Position numbers and translations under genes: made by a program
Assembly: GCA_017503885.1 (NCBI GenBank)
Contig: JAFVSF010000218.1
Span: 1-21,634 of the forward strand
Length of the DNA stretch: 21,634 nucleotides
Reading direction: 5' to 3'
From: Clostridia bacterium
GTDB lineage: Bacteria > Bacillota > Clostridia > Christensenellales > Borkfalkiaceae
The notes under the pieces: model-generated
Told to the model about the DNA's origin: nothing
Seen by the model: the letters and a program-made list of their open reading frames with translations, nothing else
Database searches by the model: none
Part shown: one piece after another, positions 16,393 to 21,634 of the stretch
How positions within the stretch are numbered: position 1 is the first letter of the stretch
Layout: the number at the start of each line of letters is the position of its first letter

Positions 16393-19300
16393 TTATGCAA
16401 TCGCAACGACGGTATAAACCTTATCGGCTGTTTGTTTCCAACTTGGTTTATTGTCTGTTGTTGTCCAATAGTTGCTGTCAAGTACGCTCAAATCACTTGT
16501 TAATGCTCCACTTGTAGAAACTTCAGCGAAGTTTGTTGCAATTACAAATGAACTTGCGTTTGCTCTCGCCCAAATAATAAATGCGTTAGAAGAGTTTGCA
16601 TTCATTGCAGGGCTGCTCCACGTCGAATCAAACGTAATATTACTACCGAATACAACCGTGTTATGCAAACGAAGCTTACCATTAGGACGAGCCATAATTC
16701 CCCACAAGGTTGTCCTTTGATAGTGGTTGTTAGTTTGTTGGATATAGCAGTTTCTAATTTCAGGTGCACCGTTCGTCATATAGCCAAATACACCGTAATG
16801 CGTACTAGTTGCATCTTCAAAAATAACACTCAAATTTTTGATAACTGCGTTACCGAGTATCATACCTACTAAGCCACCACTAGTGAGTTTGAACTTCAAC
16901 GTATATCCTTGACCATCCAAAACACCGTTAAAGCCGTTTGTTGCACTATAATCGGTTTGCTCTGTTTGCGTCAATGCTAATTCTTCTGATCCCGTACCTA
17001 AGTTTTTCGTTACGATATAATATCCGTAAACGTTAGGTGCAACTGCACTTACGTCGTTGTTAAAGAATTTAGGGAAATCAGAAAGTTCGTCGATAATACC
17101 TGCATAAGATTTTACCGTTGCAAGGTAGGTATCCGTACCTTTTACAATCTTGATATCAAAAGATCCGATTGCATTTGCTTTCATTTCTTCTTCTGTCAAA
17201 GTAAACTTGTTTGCCCAAACGCCGTTTTGATAGTAAACCGTCATTTCATCTGCACTAGTAATAGTTACGTCATCCAACGCAAATTCTACTGCTTGAGGAA
17301 GGAATAACTGACTGTCTGCACATGAATATAAAATAGGTTCTGCAATGGTAATTGCCGAAGCAATCGCCGTTCTTTCAAATACTGCGTAATATACAATGCC
17401 GTCAGCCGTAACTGCACCAAGTTCTACAATCTCGCCGTCTTGGTCATGCGACCAACCCTTAAACTCATAAGAATAATTTTCATCAGCTTCTTTAACTGGA
17501 GCGTCATGTGTTGCAATTGCATTATATTCGAAATTTGTTGTAGTTTCAGCGCCATCAATTACCCACGTTACCGTGTAATAACGAACTGACGTCTTTTCAA
17601 CCATATAATAAGTCACGTCAGCATCTGCTTTAGATTGAAGCGTGAAAGAAACTCTTTCCCCGTCTTCACTTTCTGACCAGTAATAAGATACTACTTCCGT
17701 TTCAGTTTTCGTACCCATAGGTAATGATTCTGCTTGCAAGTATGAACCCTTTGTGAAAGTCTTTACAGTTGTTTCTTCGCCGTTTACCCAAGTAACGGTT
17801 ACCATTTCTAAGCCTTTCCAAACGAGTTTGCCGTTTTCTTTATTCCAGTATTCGTCGTTAAACGCACTTGCATCTTCAATTTCGGTAAGAGCCAATTCTC
17901 TTGAGCCGTTTTCAATGCCGTCGTTAATAACCTTAGTATAATTAGTAGCAATCGCAAAAGCATTAGCCCCAGAACGTGCGTGGATAACGTATGCGTTGCT
18001 AGAAGTTTCGTTCAACGTAGTAGAACCAAGAGCATTGTCCATACCGATGTTGAAACCATATACTACAGTATTGTGTAAACGAAGTTTTCCACTTGGTCTG
18101 CCCATTACGCCGAAGTTCGTTGTTTTAGCATAGTGATTATTCGTTTGTTCAATGTAGCAGTTTCTAATTTCAGGCGCACCACTCGTAATGTAACCGAATA
18201 CGCCATAATGCGTGCTAGTTGCATCTTCAAAGATAACACCCAAGTTTTCAATAGCACCGTTACCGAGTACCATACCAACTAAACCACCACTCATAAGTTT
18301 AAAGCGAAGGGTATGACCTTGACCGTTTAAAACACCGTTGAAGCCACAAGTTTTAGAGAAATCGGTGGTAGCACACTGCGTAAACGCCAACTCTTCTACT
18401 CCTGTGCCTAAATCTTTAGTTACGATATAGTATCCGTAGGTAACAGGTGCATAGCCACTTCCCGTTGCTTCGTTATTGAAGAATAATGGGAAGTCGGAAA
18501 GTTCGTCGATAACGCCTGCATAAACGTCGATTGCAACAGTGTATTTTTGTCCGTCGGAAAGTTCAATTTCCGAAGTATATCCTATAACTGCATTTTGCTG
18601 TTCAACGTTTACCGTTGTAACGTTACCTAATTCATCCGTTACTGTTGTTGTATTGAACAAACTATGAATCCAAGTGCCGTTTTCATACGCCACAACTTTC
18701 GTATAGCCAACCTCATTTGTTTCGTCTGCAATCTTTAATACAGCCGAAACGATCGTTACGTCTTGAGCAAGTAATCCTTCAGGAAGGAATGCTTCTTGAG
18801 TTCTTACCGAATACATAATATTACCGTCGGTAAACTTAGGTGCTTCAAATATGGTATCTACAGTAAATACTGCATAATAAGTAGCCTCGCCACTTACTAC
18901 AGGCAACGTTTCAATTGTTTCACCGCCTTCACTTGAAGCCCAACCAACAAACTTATACGAACATTCTGCCGAATCTGCCTTTACTGGCGTTCCTTCATAT
19001 GCTGGTACACTGCCGTATGCAACTTGAGAAGAGATTTCTTCACCTTCAATTATCCAAGTGATCGCATATTTGCGTGCAGTTTCTTCAAATACTGCGTAAT
19101 ATTCTTCATCTGCCGTTACTTCAGGTAATTCTTCCAACTTTTCGCCGTCTGCACTCGTTGCCCAACCTACAAAGAGGTAGTCAAATTCTACAGTTGATTC
19201 CTTAGTAGGAGTTTCACCCGTATAAACAGGAATTGTTTCAAATTCTACGTCAACGTCCGTCTTCAAAATTGTTTCGCCATTTATCCAAGTAATGGTGAAT

Positions 19301-20103
19301 TTTGTCTGTGCAGTCACTTCTTCAAATACTGCATAATAGGTCACGTTGCCCGTAATTGCAGGTAACGTTTCTAAAACTTCACCACTTAAAGAGCTTGCCC
19401 AACCTACAAACGTATAACTTGTATTACCAACCGTTTGTTTTGTTGGTGTCTCGCCTTTATATTCAGGCGTTGCACCGTAAGCAACAGCGTCTTCCGTCTT
19501 TGTATCGCCAATACTCCAAGTTACCGTGTATTCACGTACAGTTTCTGTAAAAATGGCATAAAACGTCTTATCTCCGTCTACCAAAATCGTAGAAATATCT
19601 ACAATCTCGCCATCTGCACTCAAAGCCCAACCACTAAATACATAAGAATATTGTTCCGTTGCCGTTTTTGTAGGGATAACGCCGTTATAAGAAATCGCCG
19701 TTCCTTCTTCTACTTCCACCGATTTTAATTCAATATCGCCATTTTTAAATACGATGGTATACTTTTGTGTTTGTACTTCAGGCTCTTTTACCGTAATTTC
19801 ACAGGTCGCCGTAGCTGTATCGTTTTTCGCTGTTATGGTTGCAGTACCCACGCCAATAGCCGTTACTGTTCCATCAACAACGGTTGCAATCGCCTCATCA
19901 GATGACGACCAAACTACTTCTGCATCTGCAGGAGTTGTCGTTGCCGTCAAAGTAAAGCTTTCGCCTAACACGAGCTCTTTGACTGTTTCGTTGAGGGAAA
20001 TTTCTTTTTCATCCCCAGTCATGCCACATCCTGCAAACCCAAACATGGTAATTACAGTGAGCAATAAAGCACTCAAAACACTTGTAAACAATCTTTTTTT
20101 CAT
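16393..20103 (-). CDS. Large surface lipoprotein with Big_2, InlB-type repeats and beta-helix-like modules
   Basis: 1236 residues. The lipoprotein signal ends in 'GFAGC' with Cys26 as the anchor. Parts in order: a Big_2 domain at about 34-106 ('AIGVGTATITAKND'); four InlB-type (Listeria-Bacteroides, Flg_new-like) repeats at about 114-186, 191-261, 268-340 and 345-413, each with a 'Y.FVGWA' core and a closing 'YYAVF'; a beta-helix-like module at about 527-763; a degenerate InlB-like linker ('VTVTWVNGEETTVKTFTKG') then a fifth canonical InlB repeat at about 840-913; and a second module at about 999-1223. The protein stops 13 residues later ('VYTVVAIA'), whereas the 1952-residue paralogue continues into DUF4838. 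The start is well supported by AAGGAGG 8 bases upstream. No catalytic domain is recognised, so an adhesin or glycan-binding scaffold held on the membrane is the best inference. Confidence 0.85.
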   Translation of the reverse strand: MKKRLFTSVLSALLLTVITMFGFAGCGMTGDEKEISLNETVKELVLGESFTLTATTTPADAEVVWSSSDEAIATVVDGTVTAIGVGTATITAKNDTATATCEITVKEPEVQTQKYTIVFKNGDIELKSVEVEEGTAISYNGVIPTKTATEQYSYVFSGWALSADGEIVDISTILVDGDKTFYAIFTETVREYTVTWSIGDTKTEDAVAYGATPEYKGETPTKQTVGNTSYTFVGWASSLSGEVLETLPAITGNVTYYAVFEEVTAQTKFTITWINGETILKTDVDVEFETIPVYTGETPTKESTVEFDYLFVGWATSADGEKLEELPEVTADEEYYAVFEETARKYAITWIIEGEEISSQVAYGSVPAYEGTPVKADSAECSYKFVGWASSEGGETIETLPVVSGEATYYAVFTVDTIFEAPKFTDGNIMYSVRTQEAFLPEGLLAQDVTIVSAVLKIADETNEVGYTKVVAYENGTWIHSLFNTTTVTDELGNVTTVNVEQQNAVIGYTSEIELSDGQKYTVAIDVYAGVIDELSDFPLFFNNEATGSGYAPVTYGYYIVTKDLGTGVEELAFTQCATTDFSKTCGFNGVLNGQGHTLRFKLMSGGLVGMVLGNGAIENLGVIFEDATSTHYGVFGYITSGAPEIRNCYIEQTNNHYAKTTNFGVMGRPSGKLRLHNTVVYGFNIGMDNALGSTTLNETSSNAYVIHARSGANAFAIATNYTKVINDGIENGSRELALTEIEDASAFNDEYWNKENGKLVWKGLEMVTVTWVNGEETTVKTFTKGSYLQAESLPMGTKTETEVVSYYWSESEDGERVSFTLQSKADADVTYYMVEKTSVRYYTVTWVIDGAETTTNFEYNAIATHDAPVKEADENYSYEFKGWSHDQDGEIVELGAVTADGIVYYAVFERTAIASAITIAEPILYSCADSQLFLPQAVEFALDDVTITSADEMTVYYQNGVWANKFTLTEEEMKANAIGSFDIKIVKGTDTYLATVKSYAGIIDELSDFPKFFNNDVSAVAPNVYGYYIVTKNLGTGSEELALTQTEQTDYSATNGFNGVLDGQGYTLKFKLTSGGLVGMILGNAVIKNLSVIFEDATSTHYGVFGYMTNGAPEIRNCYIQQTNNHYQRTTLWGIMARPNGKLRLHNTVVFGSNITFDSTWSSPAMNANSSNAFIIWARANASSFVIATNFAEVSTSGALTSDLSVLDSNYWTTTDNKPSWKQTADKVYTVVAIA
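16435..17109 (-). repeat. Beta-helix-like module, copy 2 of the 1236-residue lipoprotein (subtype A)
   Basis: Opens SYAGIIDELSDFPKFFNN and ends 'DSNYWTTTDNKPSWK', 13 residues before the stop codon. It is the near-twin of the first module of the next gene (14322-15003), including a 47-base identical block at 16832-16878. Confidence 0.8.
17815..18525 (-). repeat. Beta-helix-like module, copy 1 of the 1236-residue lipoprotein (subtype B)
   Basis: Opens 'VYAGVIDELSDFPLFFNN' and ends 'YWNKENGKLVWKGLE', with the subtype B features 'NAYVIHARSGANAF' and 'ENGSRELALTEI'. It resembles the second module of the 1952-residue protein more than its own neighbour in this gene, so the two subtypes existed before the genes diverged or have been exchanged since. 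Confidence 0.75.
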
Positions 20104-20141
20104 CCTTTTTTCCTCCTTGAAAAATTTGTTTACTTCGCTAT

Positions 20142-20184
20142 ATTATCGGTTGTCCATATCTATTTTTTATACGACAACTATAAT
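20142..20184. promoter_or_regulatory. Operator-like inverted repeat upstream of the lipoprotein gene
   Basis: On the plus strand ATTAT-CG-GTTGTC is followed after 18 bases by GACAAC-T-ATAAT. The six-base cores (20149-20154 and 20173-20178) are perfect, and the outer ATTAT/ATAAT arms also match with a one-base offset. It lies about 40 bases upstream of the start codon at 20103. It could bind a dimeric regulator or form a weak RNA hairpin in the leader. No regulator gene is in the window to pair it with. Confidence 0.35.
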
Positions 20185-20238
20185 CCAATTATTCATTTTA
20201 CCGACATGTCAACGCTTTTCCATCCGATAAAGTTTTTG

Positions 20239-21531
20239 TTATATCTTTACAATTTCGCCAGTATATTTCGACTGCATCGCCTTGAATACTGCTCTATGGC
20301 TGATTACCGAATCTTCCAAAGTTGCACAAGAAACAGAAGGCTCGTTTCCATTTAAGTAATCCAAGAAATCGTGTACAAGCTTTTGGTCGCCACCACCATG
20401 TCCACCTACTGCACCGATCATATCTCCTTTCACGTTCAAATCGTATACAGTTTCCGTGTACCCAAGAGGCGAAGTTGCCGGCGACATTTTTCTAACTACG
20501 TAACAAGAATCGTCAAACGTTCCCTTAATTTCACCGAGCGTACCAACAATATGAATATTTCGTTCGGGTTTTGCACAACCGCCGACCATACTGAACGTAC
20601 CCGTTGCACCATTTTTAAAATTGAACATAACTGCCTGGTGGTCTACGTTGCCGTCTCTTTCAAAATCCCATACGCATTTACCGTAGCGATTGTCTGTTCT
20701 TAAAGACTCTGCCTGCTGTTCTGGTGTCAAATTCTTATTGGCTTCCAAGCATTTCCAAACGTATTGTCCCCATCTAGGATAAGCAAGGTAGTTAGAATTT
20801 GCCGAGAAAATACACTCTTTCTCATACGGACAATCTGTCATACAACGAGTTCCTGCACCCTCTGGCTTTCTTTCTTTACCGAATTGGAAATCTGCTCCAT
20901 AACTTACCACTTGTAACGGTTCAGTTTCTTTCATCATCCAAAGTAAAATATCTACGTCGTGACAAGACTTTGCCAATAACATCGGTGCAAAGCACTCCTT
21001 TTCAGAACTCCATTTACCACGTACGTAAGAAGCTGCCATGTGATGATAGCTTACGTGTTCACACGTTTCAATCGAAATAATTTTGCCAATATCTCCGTTC
21101 AATATGTGATTTTTAATCGCTTGATAAAAATCTGTATATTTAAGAACATGCCCGATTACTACTTTGTTACCATGCTTTCTTGCCACTTCAACAAGCTCGT
21201 TCATTTCTTGCTCGTTTACAGCAAAAGGCTTTTCCAGCAGCATGTCGTAACCCTTTTCCAAAATAGGAATAGAAGTAGGCACGTGCAAATGGTCCATCGT
21301 ACCGTTAATAACAGCGTCGGCAAATTTTTCTCTCTTAACAAATTCCGATACGTCGTCAAAGCAATTTTCAATCGATACGTTGTAACGTTCACGCATCAAT
21401 TCTCTACGTACAGGGTCGGGGTCAACAATACCTACGACCTTCATTTTTTCAGGATTATCCAAAGAAACAGAAGCATATACGTTGGCTCTATTTCCCGCAC
21501 CCACTAACACAACTGTAATCATTTTTTGCAT
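20239..21531 (-). CDS. Gfo/Idh/MocA-family NAD(P)-dependent oxidoreductase
   Basis: 430 residues from the ATG at 21531 (MQKMITVVLVGAG). A longer in-frame reading to 21600 would run through the promoter and is rejected. The Rossmann dinucleotide-binding motif is VGAGNRA near residue 11, followed by the typical 'VVGIVDPDPVRRELM'. The family EKPFAV motif is near 114, and 'GHVLKYTDFYQAI' near 145 carries the His expected in this family. A cysteine cluster ('RCMTDCPYEKECIF', residues about 230-243) and the glycine-rich 'GGHGGGDQKLVHDFLDYL' near 390 mark a subgroup I associate with glycan loci. Members oxidise or reduce sugars, inositols or amino sugars; some relatives (GH109-type) use bound NAD to break glycosidic bonds. 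The substrate is unknown. It is cytoplasmic and probably the first gene of the operon. Start-codon spacing from AAGGAG (11 bases) is slightly long. Confidence 0.92.
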   Translation of the reverse strand: MQKMITVVLVGAGNRANVYASVSLDNPEKMKVVGIVDPDPVRRELMRERYNVSIENCFDDVSEFVKREKFADAVINGTMDHLHVPTSIPILEKGYDMLLEKPFAVNEQEMNELVEVARKHGNKVVIGHVLKYTDFYQAIKNHILNGDIGKIISIETCEHVSYHHMAASYVRGKWSSEKECFAPMLLAKSCHDVDILLWMMKETEPLQVVSYGADFQFGKERKPEGAGTRCMTDCPYEKECIFSANSNYLAYPRWGQYVWKCLEANKNLTPEQQAESLRTDNRYGKCVWDFERDGNVDHQAVMFNFKNGATGTFSMVGGCAKPERNIHIVGTLGEIKGTFDDSCYVVRKMSPATSPLGYTETVYDLNVKGDMIGAVGGHGGGDQKLVHDFLDYLNGNEPSVSCATLEDSVISHRAVFKAMQSKYTGEIVKI

Positions 21532-21546
21532 TTTTTTGTTTTCTCC

Positions 21547-21575
21547 TTGACAGTTTAGCAATTTTATTATATCAT
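21547..21575 (+). promoter_or_regulatory. Candidate divergent promoter for a gene beyond the right edge
   Basis: On the plus strand a perfect TTGACA (21547-21552) is followed by a 17-base spacer and TATCAT (21570-21575), one mismatch from the consensus -10. It overlaps the minus-strand promoter and reads toward the ribosome binding site at 21627-21633. The TTGACA also overlaps the minus-strand AAGGAG site, so part of the match may be chance. Confidence 0.5.
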
Positions 21576-21588
21576 AGGTATAAGTCAA
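21561..21588 (-). promoter_or_regulatory. Sigma-A-type promoter for the operon
   Basis: On the minus strand TTGACT (21583-21588) is followed by a 16-base spacer and TAAAAT (21561-21566). Overlapping it is TGATATAAT (21566-21574), an extended -10 with a perfect TATAAT. Either reading starts transcription just upstream of the ribosome binding site of the oxidoreductase gene. No comparably good promoter was seen in the other intergenic gaps, so it may drive the whole cluster. Confidence 0.65.
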
Positions 21589-21626
21589 ATGGTAGCACAA
21601 AACTGCTCTGTTTTTGTAAATTTAGC

Positions 21627-21633
21627 AAGGAGG
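21627..21633 (+). promoter_or_regulatory. Ribosome binding site of a divergent gene starting outside the window
   Basis: AAGGAGG on the plus strand ends one base from the window edge, downstream of the candidate plus-strand promoter. A start codon would be expected within about 10 bases beyond the edge. A regulator or a second catabolic operon would be typical in such a divergent position, but nothing of the gene is visible. Confidence 0.55.
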
Positions 21634-21634
21634 C

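Noticed and set aside
12220..18525. Repeated sequence blocks as a CRISPR array or insertion element
   Set aside because: The repeats are long, in frame within two coding genes and protein-conserved; there are no short spaced repeats, transposase or terminal inverted repeats.
20207..20212. Perfect TTGACA on the minus strand upstream of the lipoprotein gene, as an internal promoter
   Set aside because: No acceptable -10 hexamer is found at 15-19 bases; the nearest TATA-like sequences are at wrong spacing.
19754..20230. 158-codon open frame on the plus strand
   Set aside because: It is antisense to the well-supported lipoprotein gene start and the gap beside it. The translation is low-complexity (V/S/A-rich), with no good ribosome binding site.
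21040..21507. 155-codon open frame on the plus strand
   Set aside because: It lies wholly inside the oxidoreductase gene on the other strand, and the product has no recognisable motif.
21532..21600. 23-residue N-terminal extension of the oxidoreductase
   Set aside because: It would be read through the promoter and ribosome binding site; the family's Rossmann strand begins right after the ATG at 21531.
1..21634. tRNA, rRNA or riboswitch genes
   Set aside because: I saw no convincing cloverleaf, rRNA-like segment or known riboswitch core in the gaps, which are nearly all under 140 bases.

Overview
The window is about 21.6 kb of AT-rich DNA in which every recognisable gene lies on the minus strand. 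Read right to left, it looks like one long operon for sensing, binding, importing and degrading a glycan. Three things suggest a Gram-positive anaerobe of the Clostridia: strong AAGGAGG-type ribosome binding sites, CUT1-type sugar ABC transporter genes without their own ATPase, and large secreted proteins carrying Big_2 and InlB-type (Listeria-Bacteroides) repeats. An uncultured gut or rumen lineage is plausible, but this is inference from protein style and no taxonomic marker is present.

Layout in order of transcription. (1) At 21.54-21.63 kb is a promoter region with signals on both strands; a ribosome binding site at the right edge points to a divergent gene outside the window. (2) A Gfo/Idh/MocA-family oxidoreductase. 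(3) A 1236-residue lipoprotein with one Big_2 domain, five InlB-type repeats and two copies of a beta-helix-like module. (4) A hairpin and a 41-residue small ORF. (5) A 1952-residue secreted protein with an unnamed N-terminal domain, a Big_2 domain, three copies of the same beta-helix-like module and a C-terminal DUF4838 region. (6) A cytoplasmic (alpha/alpha)6-type glycoside hydrolase. (7) A sugar-binding lipoprotein. (8) A strong RNA hairpin. (9) Two ABC permeases. (10) A 1041-residue secreted Ig-like/beta-sandwich protein. (11) A second DUF4838 protein, a lipoprotein cut by the left edge.

Likely joint action (inference): the secreted and lipid-anchored DUF4838 and beta-helix proteins bind and cut a complex glycan outside the cell. 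The binding protein and two permeases import the oligosaccharides, powered by a shared ATPase encoded elsewhere. The cytoplasmic hydrolase and the oxidoreductase process the products. The substrate cannot be read from the sequence.

Genes are packed tightly, with several stop codons inside the next gene's ribosome binding site, and no gene-free stretch exceeds 300 bases. The most unusual signals are a 22-bp hairpin whose imperfect pairs are all G-U in the mRNA orientation, an overlooked 41-codon ORF, and five shared modules in an alternating two-subtype order with near-identical DNA that could recombine to fuse two surface-protein genes in frame.
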